From Actinomycetota bacterium (GTDB lineage: Bacteria > Actinomycetota > Thermoleophilia > Gaiellales > Gaiellaceae): 9,609 nucleotides of DNA. Below the pieces are notes generated by a model. The model was not told the DNA's origin, searched no databases, and was given only the letters and a program-made list of their open reading frames with translations. This document shows, one piece after another, positions 1 through 5,140 of this stretch; position 1 is the first letter of the stretch, and every line of letters starts with the position of its first letter. The translations under genes were made by a program, and so were the position numbers. The DNA is taken from the NCBI GenBank assembly GCA_005884155.1, contig VAXD01000057.1, forward strand, positions 1-9,609, given 5' to 3'.

Positions 1-114
1 ACGATCGACCCGCGCTTCTTCCCGCACGGTGACGACTTCCGCGGAATGCGCGTCCACCAGACGCGCCTGCAGGGCGGGGACGCGTCGAGCGACTCGTACT
101 GCTACGTCGACTAA
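1..114 (+). CDS. C-terminal end of an unidentified protein (5' end outside window)
   Basis: Frame 1 is open from the first base and ends in TAA at 112-114, giving the last 37 residues of a protein that ends in SSDSYCYVD. The piece is rich in Asp, Gly and aromatic residues (FFPHGDDFRGM) and has one Cys near the end. I do not recognise the family. That the frame is real is supported by a strong hairpin starting seven bases after the stop codon. The ending would suit an exported enzyme or a beta-rich domain, but that is a guess. Confidence 0.6.
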   Translation, partial: TIDPRFFPHGDDFRGMRVHQTRLQGGDASSDSYCYVD

Positions 115-120
115 CGCCGC

Positions 121-158
121 TTCGGTGCCGCCCGCCACTACGAGCGGGCGGCGCCGAA
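121..158 (+). terminator. Strong stem-loop after the first gene
   Basis: A 15-bp stem (left arm 121-135, right arm 144-158) with one G-T wobble and an 8-base loop begins seven bases after the TAA at 112-114. The arms start TTCGG and end CCGAA. There is no T-run after it, so it would be a U-less terminator of the sort common in high-GC actinobacteria, or an mRNA 3'-end stabiliser. The gene-free stretch 115-478 otherwise holds only the repeat element at 255-459; I see nothing in 159-254. Confidence 0.6.
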
Positions 159-254
159 ACGCGCCGACCACGATTGAGCAGGCCCGCGCAACGACCGCCC
201 GTGCGCGTTCTTCGCCGCGCCATCCTCGCTGGCCGCCGCGGCGGGTACGTCGAG

Positions 255-459
255 CCGGATGGAGCCCTTGTGGAGCCCCGTGGTTGCAACCGGTGGCAAC
301 CGGTCGCAAATCCGACGGCCGCGAAACACGCAGAAACAAGCGGAAACGATTGCCGTGCGTTGCGACCGGTTGCCTGCGACGTTCCATGGTAAGCGGGGCG
401 TCTGCCGTGGCCTGCCACCCGTTGCGGGAGGTCCCCTCCCTGCGAGGGAGGGGGTCGAC
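255..459 (+). repeat. Dispersed 0.2-kb element, copy 1, with phased GCAA arrays
   Basis: Bases 255-393 align without gaps to 2111-2249, with 106 of 139 bases identical by hand count. Conservation is highest at the ends (ATGGAGCC near 259 and TTCCATGGTAAG at 382-393). Inside, GCAA occurs at 286, 296 and 306 and its inverse TTGC at 350, 360 and 370, so two inverted arrays with exact 10-bp steps face each other across about 40 bp. The arms GCAACCGGTCGCAA (296-309) and TTGCGACCGGTTGC (360-373) are perfect inverted repeats. A second conserved block ends in GGAGGGGGTCGAC at 447-459; in this copy it forms a 9-bp hairpin (433-441 with 445-453, loop GCG). The element also encodes a short open frame starting MEPLWSPVV, which I regard as a by-product. 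No transposase is present. Confidence 0.75.
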
Positions 460-478
460 ACCTACTCGTGACGGCTGT

Positions 479-550
479 TTATTTCTTACTGCTGCAGTCC
501 GGACACGGGCACTGGTCGCAACCGCAGCCGGTGCATGCCTCGCGGATCAT
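479..550 (-). CDS. Candidate 23-residue cysteine-rich metal-binding micropeptide
   Basis: The minus strand reads ATG at 550-548 to TAA at 481-479. It encodes 23 residues with six cysteines (residues 6, 9, 11, 14, 16, 19) in a symmetric C-x2-C-x-C-x2-C-x-C-x2-C pattern, followed by SSKK. Such Cys-x-Cys and Cys-x2-Cys spacing is typical of small metallothioneins and of zinc or Fe-S sites. An in-frame TAG lies just upstream (562-560), so it is not the tail of a longer ATG-started frame. It sits downstream of, and on the same strand as, the CDGSH gene. Against it: there is no clear Shine-Dalgarno site before the ATG, and so short a frame can arise by chance. It could also be the relic of a longer Cys-rich protein. 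Confidence 0.35.
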   Translation of the reverse strand: MIREACTGCGCDQCPCPDCSSKK

Positions 551-603
551 GCAGAGATTCTATCGCCGCCCCCGGCTCCGGTCGAGGTAACGGCCGCACA
601 CCG

Positions 604-705
604 TCACCACGAATCCCACAGAACCTTGAGGATCCTGGCCAGGCGAAGGCGGATGCCCAGCAGCGCGGGAACCCCCAGCAGTCCCACCGCGGTTCTTGGG
701 TTCAC
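604..705 (-). CDS. Possible 33-residue hydrophobic/cationic peptide
   Basis: A GTG-started frame (705-703) ends in TGA at 606-604 and lies ten bases after the CDGSH stop on the same strand. The product runs from a hydrophobic stretch (AVGLLGVPALLGI, residues 6-18) into a basic amphipathic end (RLRLARILKVLWDSW, 19-33), resembling a small membrane-active peptide. No ribosome-binding site is visible, and high-GC DNA readily produces Leu/Arg-rich chance frames. I list it because it would join the CDGSH gene and the Cys-rich peptide in a single transcript. It may be spurious. Confidence 0.22.
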   Translation of the reverse strand: MNPRTAVGLLGVPALLGIRLRLARILKVLWDSW

Positions 706-715
706 GCGCGCGCGA

Positions 716-922
716 TTAGATACTTGCTGCAGCCCTGTTCACGGCCGCGAAGCTCGTTGTCTCGTGCGTGCCGTCGCAGAACGGCTTGGTGTTCGAGTGG
801 CCGCAGCGGCAGAGGGCGATCGTTTCGCTGACCTCATACTGGTTGCCCTGGGCGTCGAGGAGGGTGATGCAGCCCTTGACGAGATAGGGGCCGTTGTGGG
901 TCGGTGTGAGCGTGACGTTCAC
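716..922 (-). CDS. CDGSH iron-sulfur domain protein
   Basis: This 68-residue cytoplasmic protein carries the full CDGSH signature C-x-C-x2-S-x3-P-x-C-D-G-x-H: Cys38, Cys40, Ser43, Pro47, Cys49 and His53. These three Cys and one His bind a 2Fe-2S cluster in mitoNEET-type proteins. Residues 1-37 form the short beta-rich lead-in usual for single-domain bacterial members. The start is GTG at 922-920, chosen because AGGAGGA lies three bases upstream on the minus strand. Its length fits single-domain bacterial CDGSH proteins. It lies 75 bp downstream of the cupin gene on the same strand, so the two are probably co-transcribed. The family acts in electron transfer or cluster and redox sensing; the precise role here is unknown. 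Confidence 0.9.
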   Translation of the reverse strand: MNVTLTPTHNGPYLVKGCITLLDAQGNQYEVSETIALCRCGHSNTKPFCDGTHETTSFAAVNRAAASI

Positions 923-944
923 GGTTCCTCCTGTGTCAGGAGAG

Positions 945-970
945 CGCCCGCCCGGTCGCGCGAGCGGGCG
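945..970 (-). terminator. Stem-loop between the cupin and CDGSH genes
   Basis: CGCCCGC (945-951) pairs with GCGGGCG (964-970) across a 12-base loop, in the 75-bp gap between the two minus-strand genes. There is no T-run. It could be a partial terminator or an RNA-processing site that sets different levels for the two genes, or simply GC-rich chance. Confidence 0.3.
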
Positions 971-997
971 CAGGCGCGCTCCGGTCGAGTTGACTCG

Positions 998-1510
998 CTA
1001 GTGCGCGGGGGGCGGCCCTGGAGGTCCGAGGATCTCCATCCCGTTGCGCGCGCCGATCGGGAGTAGTCGCTCCATGTCCGGGGGAGCCTGGAGCGGTGGC
1101 GGCAGCACCCGCTCGGCCGCCGGTTCGCCGACCTCTCGCAGGAAGCCCTCGAACAGGAACGGTTGAAAGCCGATCAGGGCTCTCGCTCCGTCTGTCTCCG
1201 CCATGAAGGTGTGCGGCACGCCCCTGGGCCCGAACGCGAACGAGCCGGCCGGGAGCGACAAGCGCATCTCGCCAACGTAGACAGTGAACTCTCCTTCGAG
1301 CGCGTAGAACCACTCGTCCTCGTCGGGGTGGACGTGCCAGGGCGAGCCCTCGCCGGCTCGCACGGTGACCTCGATCAGCCCGTACTCGCCGTTCGTGTCC
1401 TCGCCGCTGATCTTGATGATCTCGAGCATCCCCAGCAGCCAGAACGCCTCCCCCTCGTCCCCGCCCAGCCGGTACCCGTGTTTTGCCCGTTCAGGAGAAA
1501 CAACCGTCAT
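998..1510 (-). CDS. Single-domain cupin protein
   Basis: This 170-residue protein has one cupin barrel, about residues 40-115. Motif 1 (SPWHVHPDEDEWFYALEG) supplies His59, His61 and Glu66, and motif 2 (GPRGVPHTF) supplies His100, the usual four metal ligands. The C-terminal 50 residues are Pro-rich (LPPPLQAPP, GPPGPPPAH) and look flexible. It resembles quercetinase-type and uncharacterised cupins, so a metal-dependent dioxygenase, isomerase or small-molecule sensor role is possible; substrate unknown. The ATG is at 1510-1508 with an AAGGAATGAGG stretch upstream. It is divergent from the MarR gene (43 bp apart) and followed by the CDGSH gene, an arrangement typical of a MarR-controlled operon. 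Confidence 0.85.
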   Translation of the reverse strand: MTVVSPERAKHGYRLGGDEGEAFWLLGMLEIIKISGEDTNGEYGLIEVTVRAGEGSPWHVHPDEDEWFYALEGEFTVYVGEMRLSLPAGSFAFGPRGVPHTFMAETDGARALIGFQPFLFEGFLREVGEPAAERVLPPPLQAPPDMERLLPIGARNGMEILGPPGPPPAH

Positions 1511-1570
1511 CTCGCCTCATTCCTTCGTCAGCTGGTATGATTTGCAACAGTCGATGAGTAAACAGTTGCA
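1511..1570. promoter_or_regulatory. Divergent cupin/marR control region with -10 and inverted repeat
   Basis: The 43 bp between the two start codons contain TATGAT at 1536-1541, a good -10 for the MarR gene 12 bases before its ATG. The predicted leader would be only a few bases long, in keeping with the lack of a Shine-Dalgarno site there. An inverted repeat TGCAAC (1543-1548) / GTTGCA (1565-1570), centres 22 bp or two helical turns apart, straddles the MarR start codon and could be an autoregulatory operator. MarR proteins commonly bind such repeats over their own promoter. No convincing -35 is seen. Confidence 0.4.
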
Positions 1571-2066
1571 GCGCGAACTATCGCACGGGGAACAGTCTCT
1601 GTCAAGGCCCGCCCCCGAGCGGCTGCGGGCCTGGCGACTCTACTTCGAGAGCGCGCTCGCACTGGTCGACGTGCTCGACGCCGAACTCGAGCGCGACGCC
1701 GGGATCCCGCTGCGCTGGTACGACGTACTCGTTCACCTCGAGGAGACCCCCGACGGCGTGCGCATGAACGAGCTCGCCGAGCGAATCCTCTACAGCAAGA
1801 GCGGCTTCACGCGCGTCGTCGACCGAATGGAAGAAGCCGGCCTCGTCCGACGCGTCCGCCCCGAAAACGACCGCCGCTCAATCCTCGTCGTCCTCACCGA
1901 CCACGGCCGTGAGACGATGGAGCAAGCCCGGCGCCACCACCGGCACGCGATCGAACACCACTTTTCCCACCACCTCTCCGACACCGACATCAAAGCGCTC
2001 ACCCGCGCCCTCGAGAAACTCAGCACCCACGCCCGCCCCCTCCGCCCAGGACGCATCCGCAGCTAA
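1554..2066 (+). CDS. MarR-family transcriptional regulator
   Basis: The 170-residue product has the MarR layout: an N-terminal dimerisation helix (about 21-45), a winged helix-turn-helix (about 55-118) with recognition helix region LYSKSGFTRVVDRMEEAGLV, and a wing ENDRRSILVVLT with the typical Asp-Arg-Arg, followed by C-terminal dimer helices (120-160). The frame stays open further upstream to 1365, but that part overlaps the cupin gene on the other strand. I chose ATG 1554 because the family's usual N-terminus begins just after it and TATGAT lies 12 bases before it. The His-rich segment RRHHRHAIEHHFSHH (127-141) is odd and might bind metal. It probably represses itself and the divergent cupin/CDGSH genes; the ligand is unknown. 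Confidence 0.9.
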   Translation: MSKQLQRELSHGEQSLSRPAPERLRAWRLYFESALALVDVLDAELERDAGIPLRWYDVLVHLEETPDGVRMNELAERILYSKSGFTRVVDRMEEAGLVRRVRPENDRRSILVVLTDHGRETMEQARRHHRHAIEHHFSHHLSDTDIKALTRALEKLSTHARPLRPGRIRS

Positions 2067-2108
2067 GAACTCGGCGCGAACACCGGGGACCTCTGAGTTA
2101 AGAGTTCT
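2066..2108 (+). terminator. Possible stem-loop after the MarR gene
   Basis: AGAACTC (2066-2072, starting at the last base of the stop codon) is complementary to GAGTTCT (2102-2108), with a 29-base GC-rich loop between them. It lies directly before repeat copy 2. The loop is long and there is no T-run, so as a terminator it is weak. Confidence 0.25.
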
Positions 2109-2110
2109 GA

Positions 2111-2325
2111 CCGGATGGAGCCTTTATGGAGCCCCGTGGTTGCAACCGGTGGCAATCAGCCGCAAACGTACCGCGCTCGAAGACGGCGGAAACAAGCCAA
2201 ATCCGTTGCCACCGTCTGCCACCAGTTGCCTGAGAAGTTCCATGGTAAGGAGGAGCGTTGCGGCCACTTGCGCCCGCTAGCCACCGCTAGCGAACGACCT
2301 CCACCCTGAGAAGGAGGGGGTCGAC
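2111..2325 (+). repeat. Dispersed 0.2-kb element, copy 2, with phased GCAA arrays
   Basis: Same strand as the copy at 255-459 and gap-free with it over 2111-2249. GCAA lies at 2142, 2152 and 2162. The inverted TTGC lies at 2206 and 2226, with CTGC at 2216 as the only changed site. The 10-bp phasing is therefore kept although the central third has diverged heavily, which suggests selection on the motif array. The distal block is ten bases longer than in copy 1 but ends in the same GGAGGGGGTCGAC (2313-2325). The gene-free stretch 2067-2445 holds this element, the hairpin before it, and a weak stem-loop at 2424-2443; nothing else is seen. Confidence 0.75.
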
Positions 2326-2423
2326 CGCAAGGAGCTGCTTGGAGATTTCGCCCGTGGAGGCGGACGCCTGGGGCGGAATCCGCAGCACGCGGTCGCGTCA
2401 TCGCCCCTTGAGGATATCGAGAT

Positions 2424-2443
2424 GCCCGCATCGTCGTTCGGGC
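2424..2443 (-). terminator. Weak stem-loop after the first response regulator
   Basis: On the minus strand, GCCCG and CGGGC pair across a 10-base loop three bases beyond the TAA at 2448-2446. The stem is only 5 bp and no T-run follows, so this is a marginal terminator. Confidence 0.25.
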
Positions 2444-2445
2444 GT

Positions 2446-3120
2446 TTACGTGTCGTGCTCGATTACTCCGATTTCGACGAGACCGGACTCGTAGGCGAAG
2501 ATCACCGCCTGTACGCGGTCGCGCAGGTCGAGCTTCTGGAGGATGCGAGCGACGTGGGTCTTGACGGTTCCGTCGCTGACGACGAGCTCGGCGGCGATCT
2601 CGGCATTCGAGAGGCCGCGCGCAAGCCTCTGGAGCACTTCGAGCTCACGAGCGGTTAGATCCTCGAGCTTGTGCGCGAGCGAGTCCGTCCTGCGCGGCCT
2701 TCGGCTGAACTCTTCGATCACGGCACGCGTGACTGCTGGGTCGAGGAGTGCGTCACCCCGTGCGACAACGTGCACGCCGGCGAGCAGTTCCTCTGCCGGC
2801 GAGTCCTTGAGCAGAAAGCCGCTGGCGCCGGCCCGAAGCGCCTCGTAGACGTAATCGCTAAGACCGAAGGTCGTGAGGATGAGGACGCGGGTCGGAGTCT
2901 TGCCGTCGCCGATCCGTCTCGTTGCTTCGAGGCCGTCGACGCCGGGCATGCGGATGTCCATCAGCACCACATCCGGCTGCAGCTGCACCGCGGCCTCGAC
3001 CGCTTCGAGCCCGTCTCCGGCTTCCGCAACGACCTCGATCTCTGGGTCGACCTCGAGCAGCTTGCGAAATCCGGCGCGGACGAGCGCCTGGTCGTCGGCG
3101 ATGACGACGCGAACGCTCAG
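2446..3120 (-). CDS. NarL/FixJ-family response regulator, probable CTG start
   Basis: With the CTG start at 3120-3118 the product is 224 residues. The receiver domain (1-120) has the acidic pair Asp9-Asp10, phosphoacceptor Asp55 (VVLMDIRMPG), Thr83/84 and Lys105. A LuxR-type helix-turn-helix follows at about 155-215 (LTARELEVLQRLARGLSNAE). It should be phosphorylated by the kinase encoded just upstream and then bind DNA. The usual start codons occur in this frame only from GTG 2988, which would delete the first 44 residues and the acidic pocket. The intact receiver sequence reads back in frame to CTG, which overlaps the kinase stop as CTGA, matching the ATGA overlap of the paralogous pair at 7182. 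No ATG, GTG or TTG lies in frame in the preceding 90 bases I read. Confidence 0.9.
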   Translation of the reverse strand: MSVRVVIADDQALVRAGFRKLLEVDPEIEVVAEAGDGLEAVEAAVQLQPDVVLMDIRMPGVDGLEATRRIGDGKTPTRVLILTTFGLSDYVYEALRAGASGFLLKDSPAEELLAGVHVVARGDALLDPAVTRAVIEEFSRRPRRTDSLAHKLEDLTARELEVLQRLARGLSNAEIAAELVVSDGTVKTHVARILQKLDLRDRVQAVIFAYESGLVEIGVIEHDT

Positions 3121-4271
3121 CTCGCCACCGCGCCGAGAGGCAGTCGCGCCTTCACTCTGAAGCCGCCTTCGCTGCGCTTGCCTGTCTCGAGTGTGCCGCC
3201 GTGAAGCTCGACTCGCTCCCGCATCCCAGGCAGCCCGTAGCCTGCTGCCTTTCCGTTGACGGATTGGCTTCCGTCGTCGGTCACTTCGACCTCGACGGCC
3301 CGATCCCCGTACCGAACAACAACGGACGCGCGTGCCGGGCCCGCGTGCTTGACCACGTTCGTGAGCGCCTCCTGCACGACCCGGTAGGCGGACACATCGA
3401 CGCCCGGCGGTAGATCTGTCTGCTCGCCTTCGACCTGCAATTCGACCGGCACGCCGGCGTCCCGCACGGTCTGCACCAGCGCGTCAACCTGGCCGAGGCT
3501 CGGCCGCGGCGCCAGCGCGAGCCCCTCGCCCTCCTTGCGGAGAAGGCCGAGGAGCCGGCTCATCTCGGCGAGCGCCTCCCGGCCCGTGCGCTCGATCGCG
3601 AGGAGCGCCTCGCGGGTCGCCGGCCGCTCCTCGCGGAGGGCGAGGCGCTCGGCGCCGGCCTGCACGACCATGACGCTGACGCTGTGTCCGACGGCGTCGT
3701 GCAGCTCGCGCGCGAGCCGCACCCGCTCCTCGGCCGCCGCCACGCGCGCATTCACGTCTCGCTCGCGCTCGAGCACGCCCGCCCGCTTCGCGAACGCCTG
3801 TGCATAGAGCTGGCGCTTCTGCACGAGACGGCCGGCGAGCCAGGCCCCGCCGAACATCACGGTGGGCAGAAGGAAGTCGTCCAGGCCAAGCCAGATCAGG
3901 CCGGCGACGAGGCTGAGGCCGCCGCCGACGAAGGGGACCCACCGCTCGCCCTGCGCGGCGACGGAATAGACCGCGACGAGTGCCGGGATCAGCTCCCCGT
4001 CCGGTGTCGGTGTCGGGTCGAGGATGAGCGACTGTGCCGCGAACGCGCCCATCACGAGAACAGCAACGATGAGCGGACTGCGTCGCCGCCAGGCGAGCGG
4101 AACCGTCATCAGGAGGCCGATCGGAACATAGACCCACTTCGAGCCGGTGAGGTAGCTCTCGGAGGTCGAGACCTCAGACAGCACGAGTGCGGCGAGCAGG
4201 AAAGCCAGCGCCGCGTCGCTCGCGAACGGGTGCCCCCGAAGTGTCCGAACAATCGCGCGAATGCGCGGCAT
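3117..4271 (-). CDS. Membrane sensor histidine kinase (HisKA_3, NarL/DegS type)
   Basis: This 384-residue kinase has an N-terminal half of several hydrophobic segments (about 20-33, 47-61, 65-82, 94-107, 111-130, 133-149) and almost no extracytoplasmic domain. A short coiled-coil linker (155-182) leads to the dimerisation/phosphoacceptor domain with His191 (RLARELHDAVGHSVSV), then a HATPase_c domain with the N box VVQEALTNVVKHA (Asn305) and the G box GYGLPGMRERV. Few or no residues lie outside the membrane, so it probably senses within the membrane. The frame is open to an ATG at 4385, but ATG 4271 is preferred because MPRIR aligns with the start of the paralogue at 6037 and a TACGTT -10 lies seven bases before it, suggesting a leaderless mRNA. 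Its stop overlaps the regulator start by four bases. Confidence 0.9.
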   Translation of the reverse strand: MPRIRAIVRTLRGHPFASDAALAFLLAALVLSEVSTSESYLTGSKWVYVPIGLLMTVPLAWRRRSPLIVAVLVMGAFAAQSLILDPTPTPDGELIPALVAVYSVAAQGERWVPFVGGGLSLVAGLIWLGLDDFLLPTVMFGGAWLAGRLVQKRQLYAQAFAKRAGVLERERDVNARVAAAEERVRLARELHDAVGHSVSVMVVQAGAERLALREERPATREALLAIERTGREALAEMSRLLGLLRKEGEGLALAPRPSLGQVDALVQTVRDAGVPVELQVEGEQTDLPPGVDVSAYRVVQEALTNVVKHAGPARASVVVRYGDRAVEVEVTDDGSQSVNGKAAGYGLPGMRERVELHGGTLETGKRSEGGFRVKARLPLGAVAS

Positions 4272-4447
4272 GTCAAGGAACGTAGCGCAGCGCACAAGGC
4301 TCCGCATCGGCCGAACGGCAGATCCCGGCGACCAAAAGATCCCCCGCTCGGCAGAGGCGAAGATCGGCATCGCGACAGACGACATCTGCGGCCTGCGCTC
4401 CTACCGTCGGTGCTGACACCCACTGCTTCCACTGGAAGGAGAAAGCG
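4272..4447. promoter_or_regulatory. Divergent promoter region between kinase 1 and the 60-aa gene
   Basis: This 176-bp gap separates the minus-strand kinase operon from the plus-strand membrane/secreted pair and must hold both promoters. For the kinase, TACGTT (minus strand, 4284-4279) lies seven bases before the ATG. For the plus-strand pair there is a strong ribosome-binding site, GGAAGGAG at 4434-4441, six bases from ATG 4448; TACCGT near 4402 is a weak -10 candidate. If the kinase instead starts at ATG 4385, most of this stretch is coding. Confidence 0.4.
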
Positions 4448-4630
4448 ATGCTGAATCCGTCTCGACCGCTGGTCATCTCGCTCGTGCTTGCCGCGCTCGC
4501 CGGGCTCGTGCTCGGGCTGGCTACCGACATCGGCCTCTTCGGCTGGAGCGTCGCGCTGTTGCTCGCGCTCTACCTCGGCGCAGCCGGCGTCGCGCGCCGG
4601 AGGTCCCGCTCCGCGAGGACGCCGGCGTGA
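4448..4630 (+). CDS. Small two-helix membrane protein (60 aa)
   Basis: The product has two predicted membrane helices (about 8-27 and 31-50) joined by a very short turn (TDIG), and a basic tail (ARRRSRSARTPA) that should lie in the cytoplasm by the positive-inside rule. The start is firm: GGAAGGAG ends six bases before the ATG. Its TGA overlaps the GTG of the next gene (GTGA at 4627-4630), so the two are translationally coupled. I do not recognise a named family. Its position suggests a helper for the secreted protein downstream or an accessory to the neighbouring sensor kinase. Confidence 0.75.
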   Translation: MLNPSRPLVISLVLAALAGLVLGLATDIGLFGWSVALLLALYLGAAGVARRRSRSARTPA

Positions 4631-5103
4631 GCCCGTACAGACGGCGAGCCGCTCTCGCCGTGGCGAGTCTCCTGCTGTTCGCGCCCGCAACGTCCGCTCT
4701 CGCGGCCGGCGCAGACACGATCACCGTGCGCGAGCGGCAGGTCGACGTCAATCCCGGCGAGATCAATACCTGCACCGGAGCGATTGGCACGATCATCGAC
4801 GACGAGCAAGACGTCTTCCACATCACCACACTCGCCGACGGAACAGCCCACCTGACCGGCCATAGCACCGTGACGGTCACATTCGCCCCCGACGATCCCA
4901 AGCAGGTCGCCTACGCGGGGCACGAGACGTTCGCCTTCAGCGAGAGCAGCAACAGCCGCACCTTCGTCACGACAACCACCTCCCACGTACGCGTGGAAGG
5001 CACCGACGGCACCTTCGTCACGGTCCGTGAGGTTGCCCATCTCACCGTCAGCCCGACCGGCGTCACCGTCTCTCTCGACAGGCCGACGTTCATCTGCTCC
5101 TGA
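4627..5103 (+). CDS. Secreted beta-rich protein of unknown function (158 aa)
   Basis: The GTG start overlaps the preceding stop by four bases. Residues 1-26 form a Sec signal peptide (basic n-region YRRR, hydrophobic core, cleavage near ALA-AG). The mature protein is Thr/Val-rich with repeated beta-strand patterns (GTAHLTGHSTVTVTF, TFVTVREVAHLTVSPTG) and only two cysteines, Cys49 and Cys157, placed to form a disulfide joining the two ends. The order GHS-TVTF-PDDP-GHETF-VREVAH reminds me of small secreted proteins frequent in actinobacteria, from memory and without a named function. It is probably extracellular or wall-associated and co-produced with the 60-residue membrane protein. A hairpin follows at 5106-5127. 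Confidence 0.8.
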   Translation: MSPYRRRAALAVASLLLFAPATSALAAGADTITVRERQVDVNPGEINTCTGAIGTIIDDEQDVFHITTLADGTAHLTGHSTVTVTFAPDDPKQVAYAGHETFAFSESSNSRTFVTTTTSHVRVEGTDGTFVTVREVAHLTVSPTGVTVSLDRPTFICS

Positions 5104-5105
5104 AA

Positions 5106-5127
5106 TCCGCCGCATACGTGCGACGGA
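5106..5127. terminator. Stem-loop between convergent genes
   Basis: TCCGCCGCA (5106-5114) pairs with TGCGACGGA (5119-5127) around a TACG tetraloop, a 9-position stem with one C-A mismatch. It lies in the 37-bp gap between the convergent genes ending at 5103 (+) and 5141 (-), where a bidirectional terminator would be expected. No T-run on either side. Confidence 0.5.
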
Positions 5128-5140
5128 AGGCGAGCCATCG

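Noticed and set aside
286..373. Phased GCAA arrays as a CRISPR array or replication origin
   Set aside because: The units are too short for CRISPR repeats, and no initiator gene, AT-rich unwinding region or DnaA boxes are nearby.
440..462. tRNA 3' part suggested by GGAGGGGGTCGAC in both elements
   Set aside because: No T-loop (GTTCGANTC) follows in either copy, and no acceptor stem, D-arm or anticodon arm could be found nearby.
259..471. Small open frames starting MEPLWSPVV in both repeat copies (259-471 and 2115-2309) as a protein family
   Set aside because: The DNA similarity is as strong in non-synonymous as in other positions at the ends, and the phased inverted motifs explain it better. 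The C-termini differ completely and there is no ribosome-binding site.
29..1066. Long plus-strand open frame of 345 codons
   Set aside because: It is Arg/Ala-rich, crosses the terminator hairpin, the repeat and two well-supported minus-strand genes (CDGSH, cupin). It is typical of GC-rich shadow frames.
1365..1553. N-terminal extension of the MarR gene
   Set aside because: It overlaps the cupin on the opposite strand, is low-complexity Ser/Pro, and the MarR domain begins only after 1554.
2446..2988. Response regulator 1 starting at GTG 2988
   Set aside because: This would remove the first 44 residues, including Asp9-Asp10, although they are intact in frame upstream.
3684..4454. Long plus-strand frame opposite kinase 1
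   Set aside because: It mirrors the kinase codons and its product has no recognisable motif; the kinase motifs on the minus strand are unmistakable.
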